From positions 16,170,562 through 16,234,561 of the forward strand of contig CM042089.1 in assembly GCA_023512835.1 (NCBI GenBank): a DNA stretch of 64,000 bases, in the 5' to 3' direction. This DNA is from Taxillus chinensis. Its lineage: Eukaryota > Streptophyta > Magnoliopsida > Santalales > Loranthaceae. The position numbers were made by a program, and so were the translations under genes. The first letter of the stretch is position 1. Every line of letters starts with the position of its first letter. The notes under the pieces are model-generated. The model ran no database searches. It had not been told where the DNA came from and saw only the letters and a program-made list of their open reading frames with translations. Of the stretch, positions 1 to 10,649 are shown in pieces.

Positions 1-254
1 CGAAACATGCCATTGAAGGCCAACATCCATATAGGAGATTACACCTATATGGATTTACATATATATATTATAACAACAACGACAATACTTTACAAATCAT
101 CCACCACAGGGCTAACCCCGAAATGGGTACTAGAAGAGACAGAACCCCTACCTCAGAAGGATCCTTCATGCTCTTGCTTTCACGCCAAATGCCGTCCAAC
201 CACGGGAACCACCACGGCAGCCACGATCAGGAGCTCTCTCTCCCAATCTCCCCC

Positions 255-299
<45 letters not shown>

Positions 300-872
300 G
301 ACGACTGCAGTGGATGAACCCTAAAACCCCAACACAAGAGGTCTCTACCTCCTTATATAGACACCACAACATCCAAACGATGTAGTTTTGATTAAGTGAA
401 CCCCATCATCAAAACGACGTAGTTTTGATTAAAACATGCTACAACCTTCCCGCATCCACACATGACAAAATACCCATAATTCAAACATGGCCCTTTGGGA
501 AAAGATTATTAAAATAACAAAACCAAGGTGATGGTGCAAAAACATGGCTGCACGCCATATTACACGTGATATCCCCATATCACGTGCAGCTCCAAATGAT
601 GTGAAATTCTGCCCCAAGCTTCCTTGAATCATGTAGAAGGCAGGCATGTAATAATCTCTTTGCACATGATAATGTACGTGACAATGCCATTGTCATGTGC
701 AACCTTTAAAAGCTCTCTCTTGGGCTCAAATCTTGCCTTTTGCTTGCTCATCATAATATAAGGTGTTCTAGCCAATGTGTGTGGGAAGAAAACTCCCTAA
801 AACCCAACAATTGCCACCCCAAAAGGCAAAACTGTGACTAACTCTTCACATCCCAAAACACGGGTCATTATA
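1..872 (-). mobile_element. Ty3/gypsy LTR (family A-like), cut by the window edge
   Basis: Reverse-complement homologue of the LTRs at 5158-6904 and 12416-14164. It shares the TATA region (351-360 on the minus strand), the paired CACGTG palindromes, two copies of the ATCAAAAC-core-GTTTTGAT motif just upstream of TATA, and a (CT)n tract at about 261-298. Its minus-strand start reads TATAATGACCCG at 872, comparable to TGTAAGGACCCG in family A. It abuts a truncated pol reading frame with no polypurine tract between them. It is therefore more likely a separate nested insertion than the 3' LTR of the element to its right. The rest lies outside the window. Confidence 0.8.
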
Positions 873-2329
873 GTGTCGGCATTTCGACAACAGCACCATC
901 ATCAGCCAAGTCTATCTCACGATAATCCGACACATGAGAAGGTTTTGGGTGATACCATCTCAACTAAGACACATGGAATACATCATGTACTCACGCCAAC
1001 TCCGGTGGTAAAGAAACCAATAAGCCACTGCGTCCACAGTGGCAACAATCTCAATGGGCCCTACAAAACGAGGTGAGAGTTTGAATCCGTGCCCAAACCT
1101 CCGATGCCCTCGACGCGGCGAAACTCGCAAAAATACACGATCACCCACCTCAAATTGCAAAGGTCTACGCCTTTGATCTGCGTAGGACTTCTGCCTACTC
1201 TGCGCTGTCAACATACACTGTTGAATCAGCTGCACAATCTTTGTGGTCTCTCGAACCATATCGGGACCAAGAATTAATGTCTCTCCCATTTGTGCCCAAC
1301 ACAAAGGTGATCTACAATGCTGCCCATATAACGCCTCATACGGAGCCATCCCAATTGTGGCCTGATAACTGTTGTTGTAAGAGAACTTTACCAAAGGAAG
1401 ATGAGTCTCCCAACAACCTCCAAAATCTAGTACATAGGCACGCAACATATCCTCGAGTGTCTGAATCGTTCGCTCAAATTGACCATCCGTTTGCGAATGA
1501 AAAACTGTACTCAGGTTGACCTTGGTACCCAAAGCTCACTGCAACTGTCTCCAAAACTGAGAGGTGAACCTAGCATCCCAATCCGATACAATAGATAATG
1601 AGACTCCATGTAACCGCACAATAACATCAAGATACCTCTGTCCCAAAGTCCTAACTGGATCTGTCTCCCGAATCGGAATAAAATGAGCCGATTTGGTCAA
1701 TTGATCCATAATAACCCATATAGTGTCGTGTCCCCTAGAATGAGGAAGTCCAGTGACAAAATCCATGGTTACATGGTAGCATTTCCACTCTGGCACTGGC
1801 AATGGCTGCAATTCACCAGCTGATCTCAGGTACTCTACCTTGACCTGCTGACAGGTCAAACACCTCCTCACATAATCAGCAATGGCCTTCTTCAGGCCTG
1901 ACCACCAATATTGCGTCCTCACGGCATCATCTTGGTCCCACTAGGATGTACAACTAATCGTGACTGATGAAATTCTCGAAGAACCTCCTCCTAAATAGAA
2001 GTGGGAACTATCAGTCTACTCCTATACTGCAGTACATGTTTTGCATCCTCAGTCCAATCAGAAGATGCCTGCCCAGTTTGAATCCTATCCCTAATGACCT
2101 CATAGTCAACGTCCCCCAGCTGATCCTCTATGATCCTGTGCTGCAACTCTAGGATTGCCACAACAACACTGAGCATCCCTCGCCCATCACTAGTCACCAT
2201 CTGCAACCTTATCGTTGCCAACTGGTCCATCTTTTCCCATTCCGTAATGGCACAATGGGCAACCACAGTCCTGCTCTTCTTACTCAGAGCATCTACCACC
2301 ACATTACCCTTTCCAGAGGTATACATCAA
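873..2329 (-). pseudogene. gypsy integrase region of the outer element, broken
   Basis: End of RNase H, then integrase, of the outer minus-strand Ty3/gypsy element. Visible in order on the minus strand: the spacer after RNase H, the second half of the HHCC zinc-binding motif (CLTC within the 1536-1922 reading frame), the catalytic core with MDFVTGLP and the SDWDARFTS block, then the TDGQ-ER-TLEDML block and the C-terminal region with VSPRRGHRRFG (960-1532). Stops and frame changes separate the pieces. The reading frame ends abruptly at 873 inside the chromodomain-proximal part (homologous to the SVVEAP stretch of the plus-strand element), where the neighbouring LTR begins. No functional enzyme is expected. 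Confidence 0.9.
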
Positions 2330-2335
2330 ATCAAA

Positions 2336-3617
2336 CTAAAACGACTGCAGGTACTCTACCCACCACCTCTGCCTAAGGTTCAGGTCTCTCTGAGAAAAGA
2401 TATACTGCAAGCTCTTATGGTCTGTATATACCACAAATTTCTCCCCAAGGAGATAATGTTGCCAGCTCTTTAGGGCAAAGACCACTGCAGCCAACTCCAA
2501 ATCGTGCGTGGGATAGTTCTGCTCATGTGGTCTCAACTGCCTAGACCCATAAGCAATCACCTGTTGAGCCTACATCAACACATAACCAAGTCCCACCCTA
2601 GAAGCATCACAATACACCTCGAAAGGCACACCCTCATGTGGAAGAATTAGGATAGGTGCCGAGGTCAATCGTGCCTTTAACTCCCTAAAATCACTCTCAC
2701 ATGCATCGGTCCAAACAAAAGGAACTCCCTTCCTAGTCAGGTGTGTCATAAGAGCTGCCAACCTGGAAAAATCCTCCACAAACCGCTGATAGTAGCCTGC
2801 CAAACCAAGGAAGCTATGAATCTCAAACACATTTGTGGGCCTTTTCCACGACATAACTGCTTTGATCTTCTCATGATCCACTTGATACCCTCTGAAGTTA
2901 CCACATGCCCCAAGAAGTTTACCTGTTGTAACCAGAAGTCACATTTTGTGAATTTCGCATACAGCCGGTGCTCTCATAAGGTCTGCAATACAACCTGCAA
3001 ATGCTCCTCATGCTCCCTCTTGGTCGCTGAATAGACCAAAATATCATCGATAAACACCACAATGAACATGTTTAAATATGGAGCAAATACTTGGTTCATC
3101 AATCCCATAAACACTGCTAGAGCATTCATGATCTCAAATGGCATCACGAGCCACTCATAATGCCCATAACGACAACTAAATGCGGTCTTAGGGATATCTA
3201 CCTCCCTAACCCTCAACTAATGGTATCCAGATCTCAAGTCTATCTTGGAAAACCATCTCGCACCTCGAAACTGATCGACAAATCATCGATCCTTGGCAAT
3301 GGATACCTGTTCTTCACAGTCACCTAGTATAGCTTCCGGTAGTCTATACACAGCCGAAGCGAACCATCCGCCTTCTTGGCAAACAATACTGGAGCACCCC
3401 ATGGTGAGTTACTCCGCCTGATAAAGCCTCGTGCCAGAAGATCATCTATCTGCCTCTTGAGCTCTCTAAGCTCTGTCGGCGCCATCCGGTAGGCCACCAA
3501 CCTAATAGGTGCTGTCCCCAGCAACAACTCAATCGAAAACTCTACCTCCCTCACGGGTGGCAAACTGACTAAGTCATCGGGAAACACATCCGAGAACTGA
3601 TCTACAATGGGTGGCAA
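2336..3617 (-). pseudogene. gypsy reverse transcriptase and RNase H of the outer element, broken
   Basis: Minus-strand pol segment. Reverse transcriptase shows [36 protein letters not shown] and the catalytic FIDDIL box. RNase H shows [10 protein letters not shown], the DLELAAV box and [10 protein letters not shown], and then runs into the tether. Frames are 3324-3617, 2974-3216, 2570-2881 and 2336-2560, separated by in-frame TAG codons at 3324-3326, 3217-3219 and 2570-2572. Sequence around the breaks still aligns by eye with the plus-strand copy, so decay is by point mutation and small indels. Confidence 0.92.
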
Positions 3618-3653
3618 AATAACCTTTCCCTCTCTCCTCCTGTCAACTAACGT

Positions 3654-4124
3654 CTAGTTGGCTAACTGGTGGGTCACATCACCCCAGCCATGCCTCAAAG
3701 GTCCCAACTTGCATGCCTCCTCAGTCCAGTCACCCACAAAGACACCCCGCGTGCCCTCTGGCGTGAGAAACGTCATACGTTGTCGAAAACAATCAATCTT
3801 GGCCTCCACGGAAACCAACCAATCCATACCCAGGATAACATCAAAATCATTTAACTCCATGATATACAAATGACACAACAGGTTAGCACCCCCAAGTGTT
3901 ACCTGACAAGCACGATAGATACTCTTAAGTATCATAATCTCACTAAAAGGTGAAGCAACCACCAAAGACTGGCTAACTGTCTCTTGGTCTAACTCCAATC
4001 CAACCACCGTAGCATACGAAATAAAAGAATGTGTAGCACCAGTATCAATAAAAACTGAACAGATAGTATGAGAAATGCTAATGGTACCTCTCATCACTAA
4101 TGGTCCCGGTCCTGCCTCGTCCAC
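3654..4124 (-). pseudogene. gypsy aspartic protease of the outer element
   Basis: Retroviral-type aspartic protease that would process Gag-Pol. The active-site motif DTGATHSF lies near the start of the frame, and the flap/C-terminal ILGMDWL motif follows. It is preceded by gag and followed by the RT linker, the usual gag-PR-RT-RH-IN order. The frame itself is open over 156 codons, but the polyprotein around it is broken. Confidence 0.88.
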
Positions 4125-5157
4125 TAGTGGAATCTCTGCCTCTCTGCTGGTAAGGGCAAAAGTCCTCCCTTATGGTACACTGCCACTAGCCTGGCCCATT
4201 AGGGCCTTGCCCTGCTGATCAACCTGACCTTGCGCCTCCCGCTGAAGCTGCTGCATTGCAGGTCGCATCTGCATGCTCTATACCGACCTTTGAGGCGGAG
4301 CCCCATTCCTCTGTCCATGCTCTCTCAGACGAGAACCTACACTGCTGGTTGAGCTAAAAGTAAAACATTCCCTAGCTCCATGCCCCACCTTCCCGCATTG
4401 GTAACATGTCATCTTTTTTCCTCGGGCAGTCTCTCGACAAATGTCCGGTCAAACCACAACTCTAACAAGTACCTGACCTCCAGCTGGTTGAACTCTCATG
4501 GGGTCCCACTACATGGTTGGAAACCCTTTGCACCTGCCTCCTCTCAGGCTGAGTGGCACTGCTCTCCCCACTCTGCCTCTTCTTGCTCGGACCTTCCGAA
4601 CCTCCTGGTCTCTGGGCTCTAACCTGATCCTGACCTCGCTCAATAATAAGTGCCTTGTCGACTGCCTCCCTGTAGTTGGTCAATTGCATCACCTCCAACT
4701 TATTTTTCAAAGATGACCTCAAGCCTTGAATGAAGTCCTACATCTTACGGGCTTCCTTTTCCCAAGCCTCAAAAGCAAACCGCCCTAAATCTGTGAAGGC
4801 TTGCACATACTTACCCACAGTCTTGCTACCCTACACAAGCTCATAATACTTTCTCCGTCGGGCATACTGTAACGAGATGAGAAAATACTCCTCAAAGAAG
4901 CACTCCACAAACTCTCTTCAGTTTATCTAACTGCTATGGACAACTCTAGTGGACTCCCACCACCTACGTGGGATACCGAATAGATAGTGCATCGCCACTC
5001 GCACCTGCTCCTCATCTGGCACCCCAATTATCTAAAAAATGTCCTCTGTCCACCTAATCCAGTCCTCGGCTGCCTCTGGCTGTGAACCATCCTCAAAAGT
5101 CCTGGGGGCATGTTTCAAAAACTGTGCAGCCTAGTGCACTCCTCGTCGCGCTGGCTC
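4125..5157 (-). pseudogene. gypsy gag (C-terminal two thirds) of the outer element
   Basis: Minus-strand gag coding sequence. A Cys-rich zinc-knuckle region lies near 4380-4460 and a basic linker with RPGGSEGPSKKRQ within 4462-4722. Upstream is the retrotrans-gag domain, with a WIRWTEDIF-like stretch near 5050, interrupted by several stops including TAG at 4738-4740. It continues on the far side of the 9-kb insertion at 14165-14469. The split is exact: the five bases GGCTC at 5153-5157 recur at 14165-14169. Confidence 0.82.
5153..5157. repeat. target-site duplication GGCTC (left)
   Basis: Five bases GGCTC immediately before the TGTAAGG start of the 5' LTR, matched by GGCTC at 14165-14169 immediately after the 3' LTR. 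This is the expected 5-bp duplication of a gypsy integrase and fixes both ends of the insertion. Confidence 0.95.
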
Positions 5158-5248
5158 TGTAAGGACCCGTACCTTGAATTAGTCACAGTTTTGCCTTCTG
5201 AGTAGAGTTTTTCTAGATTTTGACCTAGTGAATGGACTCCAATGAATT

Positions 5249-5458
5249 CACGTGCAAAAGGAAAGATGCTTAGAATGATGTCCTCTATCTACCACAGAAG
5301 TTTCAGGCCAAACGGACGTGTATGTGAGGTGCACGTGAAATGGGTCCATTTCACGTGCAAGTGTGGTTGTCTTCTACATGATGCAAGGAGGCTAGGGGTG
5401 AAGTTTGAGCGCATTTGGAGTGCATTTGGAGTTGCACGTGAATTGGGGAATTCACGTG
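5249..5458 (+). promoter_or_regulatory. array of five CACGTG (G-box/E-box) sites in two inverted-repeat pairs
   Basis: CACGTG occurs at 5249, 5332, 5352, 5435 and 5453. Four of these form two hairpin-like pairs: arms 5331-5343 and 5346-5358 (13 bp, 2-nt spacer) and arms 5435-5444 and 5449-5458 (10 bp, GGGG spacer). CACGTG is the known core bound by plant bZIP and bHLH factors. Position about 200-410 bp upstream of the LTR TATA box suits a U3 enhancer. Function is inferred. Confidence 0.6.
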
Positions 5459-5660
5459 CAAATTGGTGTGCAGGCATGTTTTTGCATGGTTACCTTGGTT
5501 TTGTCATTCTAATCATCTTTTCCCAAAGGACCATGTTGGAATTGTGACTATTTTGGTGTGTATGGATGTGGGAAGGTCATAGCTTGTTCCATCAAAACTA
5601 CGTCGTTTTGATGCTTGGGATTCACTTAATCAAAACTACGTCGTTTTGATGTTGTGTTGT

Positions 5661-5670
5661 CTATATAAGG
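5661..5670 (+). promoter_or_regulatory. LTR TATA box
   Basis: CTATATAAGG directly downstream of the paired ATCAAAAC-GTTTTGAT motifs. The same box is in the 3' LTR (about 12917-12926) and the left-edge LTR (351-360, minus), so it is the probable Pol II promoter of this family, with transcription starting some 25-35 bp downstream. Confidence 0.7.
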
Positions 5671-5732
5671 AGGAGAAGCCCCTCTGTTTTAGGGTTAGGG
5701 TTTGTTGCTCCACCAGCCGTCGCAGGGGGGGG

Positions 5733-5763
<31 letters not shown>

Positions 5764-6907
5764 AAGGAGAGCTCCTGGTTGCTGCCAGGCGTCTTGCGTG
5801 AGTGGTCAGAGTCTCGTGGGTGGACGGCGTTCGGCGTGGGATCAAACTATTGCCGTGTTGTTGCGTCCTACTTGAGGTAGGGATTCTGTTCTTCCTAAAC
5901 CCTCCTCCTGTCCTAGGGTTCTAGGGCGGATTATGGGTTATATATATTATATATATATATATGTAATCCATATAGGTGTGATCTCCTATATGGATGTTGG
6001 CCTTCATGGCATTTTGGTGTGATTCCGTGGATTACATGTTATATGTTTGATGAAATGCCTGTGTGAATATAGCCGTGTGTATATGCCCATTACGTGTTTG
6101 GTAATATGCCTGTGTGGCTGGACTTGTGATTTAGTGTATGTATGTATCTTTGGGTGTTTGTTCTATTGCCTGAATGGGTGGGATTGTGCACTTGTGAACG
6201 GGTGCACACCAAGTGTTTGGTTTTATGCTTGAGTGACTGTGGTGTGTGTTGTGTGCATGATCGTGCTATCTCGGCCTGAAGAGGCGGTTAAACTACTTTG
6301 CCGAGAGGTGGTTAAACCAGGGGCCTGAAGAGGCGGTTAAACTACTTTGCCTGAGAGGCGGTTAAATCGATGGCCTGAAGAGGCGGTAAAACTAATTGCT
6401 TGAGATGTGTTTTGTTAGCCAGGTGTGGGTGGGGCTGGGGTTACGCCCACTTGTGTGATGTTTTATTTTCTTTTTTTCTAATACTGTCACGTCACTACAC
6501 TGTGCACATGCATGTAGCCGCTAGGAGCATGGGAAGGGTTGGGGAGACTTGATCCCTACCGAGCCGTGGTTGCTCACCCCTCCTACTGTGTTTGCTTGTT
6601 TTCTAGGGACTTACAGGCGTTAGGTGGATACACCAAGGTGGAAGACCATAATTAACTTTACTCTCTTCCCTTTATGTTTTGTTTTTCTTATGGGAATTGA
6701 TGTAACCCCAGTGGGGATGGGATTGGAAAGGATTTTGTTGTAATAAACTGGTTTGGATTGCTTTTATGAACATTACTTTCTTGAATGTTGTGGATGTTTA
6801 AAATTGTAATATTCTTGGTTTGTATCCTAACCCCTTTGCCCTCCGTGTGGGTAAAAGGGGAGTCACGTACCGGTCTCCTCGGGTTGGAAATCCGGGGCGT
6901 GACAATA

Positions 6908-6919
6908 TGGTATCAGAGC
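6908..6919 (+). other. primer-binding site (initiator Met tRNA)
   Basis: TGGTATCAGAGC begins three bases after the LTR end (GTGACA). It is complementary to the 3' end of plant initiator methionine tRNA, the usual minus-strand primer of chromoviruses. It is not a tRNA gene. Confidence 0.93.
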
Positions 6920-7290
6920 ATGGTCTAGTTGGCCTAGGGTAGTGGGCGGACCTGGTTATCCTAAGTCCTTTGGAGGAGCCTGGAGGGACATGCCTGATCA
7001 ACATGGTCCTCTTTGAGCCTCCAAGGTGTACTTAGGGTAGTCCGGTCTTGTGGTAGGATTTGCATGCATTGGCATTAGGGCACTAGTTGCATTTGCTTGT
7101 GAATGTATGCTAAACTGTGGATAAGATCATATGATTAAGTGAAATGTGCAACTCGATTTGTTTGGCAATGTGTACCTAATCGTGCAATGTGATTGATGCA
7201 ATGTATGTGTGCAATGTATGTGGGGTAGAGGTAGTGACGCGATAGATTATAATTGTTTTGACGTTGTGCTTCTTACTCCGTGTAGTAAGA
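6920..7290 (+). other. untranslated leader of the nested element
   Basis: 371 bases between the PBS and the gag ATG at 7291. No open frame of note; this would hold the packaging region. It lacks the CpG-rich character of the following gag. Confidence 0.6.
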
Positions 7291-8523
7291 ATGCCGCCGA
7301 GGAGAGTGACACGTGCGTCCGGGGCAGTGGCTGATGAGTCATCTGCCCAAGAGGGTCCGGGTGCGGGACCGTCCGTTGGAGGGCATGCGTTGTTACCGGC
7401 ACGCTACAAGGAAGGCATCCGGCTGGAGGTACGAGAGCTATGGGAGGGACTCGGCAGGACGTTCGGGAGGAGGTGCGCCGTGAGATGGCGGCACGGCGAG
7501 GTGGTGCCACCACCACCACCACCGGTAGGAGAGCTGCCTCGTGAGCGTGAGAGTTCGGCCGGGTGGTGTACCGACTCGTGCGAGAGGATGACGTGGTGAC
7601 ACGGTTCCGAAAGGAACAACCTCCGCGATTCAAGGGGGGAAGGTGATCCTGTGGTAACCGGCGAGCGGTGGTTGAGGCGGATCGAGCATGTGTTCTCCTT
7701 TCTCCTGCCCCGGGGAAGAGGACAAGGTGCGACTGGCACCGGCAACCGGAGGGGGGGATGCTTTGGAGTGGTGGACGAGTGTCGCGGGGAGCCGTGCGGT
7801 GCAACTCATGCTTTGGGAGGAGTTCTTGCAACTTTTCCATGATGAGTTCTTCCCGGAATCATTGAGATGGCAGAAGAGGGAAGAATTCGGCAGCTTGAAG
7901 CAGGGATCCAGGACGGTACCTGAGTATGAGCGGGAGTTCCGGAGCTTGAGTAGGTTTGCTCCTGAGACTGTGGCAAGGGAGGACCTGAAGGCCCACAAGT
8001 TCACTTTGGGCCTTAGGCCAGCCCTTAGGCAGAGGGTGGCAATTCTACGCTTGAGGACCTATGCTGAGGCTGTGGAGACGGCCCGTATAGCCGAGAGAGA
8101 GAGCTGGATGATGGGAGGCAGGCCCATCAGGGTCGCCAGTTGCAGAGTGGGCCTGATCGAGATGCAGGGTCCAAGAGGCTCAAGACGGAGGATAGGGATA
8201 GCAGTTCTTTTTGCAGTCGGGGTCAGACATCTGTGAACCCCGGGAGGTTCACCTTTGGCGGCGGAAGACAGGGTGGTCCATCTGGGAGTCTACTTAGCAG
8301 CTGTCACTGCTTTGGAGAGCAGGGTCACTTCAAAGGGGAGTGCCCCAAGAAGGACTGGCGATGCAACAACTGTGGACGAGAGGGCCATTTGCGCCGGGTT
8401 TGCAGGAGTGGCAACAGGGGAGCGGGGGGCATGGCCTCCAGCGTGAGGAGTGATGCTAGCTTCCATGCACCAGCTGAGAGACCAGCTCGTCAGTGGCAGG
8501 CCAGCCAGGCAGGATCCAGTTAG
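7291..8523 (+). pseudogene. gypsy gag of the nested element, frameshifted
   Basis: Capsid/nucleocapsid gene. The ATG at 7291 is chosen because the protein start MPPRRVTR resembles the MAPPRRVVRG start of the outer gag. The retrotrans-gag domain lies in the 7688-8236 frame (WWTSVAG, LWEEFLQLFHDEFFP, EYEREFRSLSRFAPETV). Two zinc knuckles follow in the 8140-8523 frame: the first is damaged, with a Cys position replaced by Phe (CHCFGEQGHFKGEC), the second is canonical (CNNCGREGHLRRVC). At least two frameshifts (7.6 and 8.2 kb) break the gene. Confidence 0.9.
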
Positions 8524-8592
8524 ACCCGACCCTAGGGGAGGCCGGAGCGGCAGCAGACTGAGGCTGGAGGCAACCTTAGCGGGAAGCGTCCA

Positions 8593-9170
8593 GTGAGTGA
8601 GCCAACCAGTGGCACGGGCCAAGGAAGGGTGTTTGCACTGGAGGCGACGTACCAGGAGGAGGCTGAGCTACCACCTCCACCAGCTGAGGGTGGAGCAGGA
8701 CCATCGGTGGTTAGAGGTACCTTCTTGATTTCCCGTACGTTAGCTTCTGTTCTTTTTGATACGGGTGCATCGTGTTCCTTCGCTGCCGAGCTTCTTATTG
8801 ATGGCTTGGGGTTAGCTTGTGTGGAGGCCGCAAGGCCCCTAGTTGTGGAGTCTCCGGTGGGAGGCATGATTGAGGTACGGCGTGTGTGTCGTGAATTGTG
8901 TGTTAACCATAGGCGAGGTGGAGCTGAGTTTTGACTTGCATGTGATGCCCTTGCGTACTTTTGACCTGATCTTGGGTATGGATTGGCTTATGGCTTTCCA
9001 AGCCAAGATAGACTGTTACCGGCGGCGTGTATCCTTCGTGACACCTGCAGGGACCTCTTGCACCCTGCAGGGGGAGTGGGACTGTGAGGCGAGTCGGGCC
9101 GGGCCGGTGATGGACCAGTGGGGTGCCATTACCCACAGGTTGGCAGCCCTGACCTTTGCTGAGGAGGGTA
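8593..9170 (+). pseudogene. gypsy protease of the nested element, frameshifted
   Basis: Aspartic protease with active site LFDTGASCSF (near 8755-8785) and the downstream ILGMDWL motif (near 8970). A frameshift at about 8880 splits the domain between two frames. It connects to the RT linker with FQDVFPEELRSLPP. Confidence 0.88.
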
Positions 9171-10649
9171 AGGTGGAAAAGAGGGTGTGGCCCGCTATTG
9201 TGGACCAATTTCAGGATGTTTTTCCTGAGGAGTTGAGGAGTTTGCCACCTAAGAGGAGTGTGGAGTTCACCATTGAGTTGGTGCCGGGGACGGGTCCGAT
9301 TTCCCAAGTAGCGTATCGTATGGGGCCAGCCGAGCTGAGGGAGCTGCAGAGGCAAATCGAGGAGTTGGTGGGCCAGGGGTATATCAGACCGAGTACCTCA
9401 CCTTGGGGTGCTCCGGTGCTCTTTGCTAAGAAGGCCGATGGCACACTTCGTCTCTCGCATCGACTACAGGAAGTCGAATTCGATGGATCGTGAAGAATAA
9501 GTACCCGTTGCCTCGGATAGATGACCTGTTTGACCAATTGAGTGGGGCCCAGGTGGTTTTTCAAAATAGATTTACGGTTGGGGTATCACCGGCTCGGGGT
9601 TAGGGAGGAGGACATCCCTAAGACGGCCTTTCGGTGCAGGTATGGGCACTATGAGTGGGTAGTGATGCCTTTCGGGCTCACTAATGCGCCAGCGGTGTTC
9701 ATGCATTTGATGAACCAAGTCTTTGCCCCATACTTAGACTCATTCGTGGTGGTGTTTATAGACGATATCTTGGTATATTCCAAGACCGAGAAGGAGCATG
9801 TGGAGCACTTAGCAACAGTGTTGCAAACCTTGAGGACCAGGCACTGTTTGCTAAGTTTAGCAAGTGTGAGTTTTGGCTGCAGGAGGTTCACTTTCTTGGC
9901 CACGTGGTGTCACTGAGGGAGTTAGGGTGGACCCAGCCAAGATTGAGGCTGTGGCATCGTGGGCGAGGCCAACCAACGTTTTTGAGATCCGTAGCTTTCT
10001 TGGCTTGGCGGGGTATTATCGCCGTTTTGTAGAGGGGTTCTCCCGTTTGGCGGCTCCTATGACGGCATTGACTAGGAAAGGAGTGAAATTTGAGTGGACG
10101 GACAAGTGCCAGCAGGCGTTTGAGACTCTCAAAACCCGTTTGACCACTGCGCCGGTGTTGAGGTTACCTCGGGAGGATATTCCATATGAGGTATACTGTG
10201 ATGCGTCCAGGGTTGGTTTGGGGTGTGTGCTTATGCAGGAGCACAGTGTGGTGGCTTATGGGTCAAGGCAGCTGAAGCCTCATGAGCAGAATTATCCTAC
10301 TCATGACCTTGAGTTAGCGGCTGTCATCTTCGCCCTGAAGAGTTGGCAGCATTACCTCTTGGGGGAGAAGTTTGTGGTGTTCTCAGATCACAAGAGCCTT
10401 CAGTACATCTTTACCCAGAAGGACTTGAATTTGAGGCAAAGGAGATGGGTGGAGTATTTGCAGACCTTTGACTTTACTCTTGCCTACACCCCGGGCAAGG
10501 GTAATATTGTGGCTGATGCGTTGAGCAGAAAAGGGAAAGCTGAGGTGGCCGTGCGAGAGTGGAAGCTGATGGAGCAGTTGGCGATGTTGCGGCTGCAGCT
10601 GTTGCTCGTGATAGTGGGACATCCTGAGTCCTTTGGTGGTTGTGCCTGA
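9171..10649 (+). pseudogene. gypsy reverse transcriptase and RNase H of the nested element, broken
   Basis: RT motifs: [54 protein letters not shown] and the catalytic FIDDILVYS. The frame breaks around 9455-9545, between the LRL and [10 protein letters not shown] blocks, and again near 9900. RNase H in the 9873-10649 frame is intact by motif: [44 protein letters not shown], then the tether with [13 protein letters not shown]. The coding potential is fossil only. Confidence 0.92.

Larger units (their letters stand above)
5158..6904 (+). repeat. 5' LTR of the nested gypsy element (1747 bp)
   Basis: Begins TGTAAGGACCCG and ends GGGGCGTGACA, followed by the primer-binding site. Contains five CACGTG boxes (5249, 5332, 5352, 5435, 5453), two near-palindromic ATCAAAAC-core-GTTTTGAT motifs (5591-5612 and 5629-5650), a TATA box, a (GA)n tract (about 5734-5760), and short tandem repeats built on GCCTGAAGAGGCGGTTAAAC (about 6273-6400). 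The partner is 12416-14164. Confidence 0.95.

Noticed and set aside
7..372. Overlapping reading frames at the left edge
   Set aside because: They run through a (CT)n tract inside an LTR; composition, not coding.
5242..5547. 101-codon frame, repeated nearly identically at 12499-12804
   Set aside because: It lies in the U3 of the two LTRs, so the repetition comes from the LTR pair; no protein homology seen. A U3-encoded peptide is not supported.
6908..6919. tRNA gene suggested by TGGTATCAGAGC
   Set aside because: Only the 12-base primer-binding complement is present; no cloverleaf or A/B boxes.
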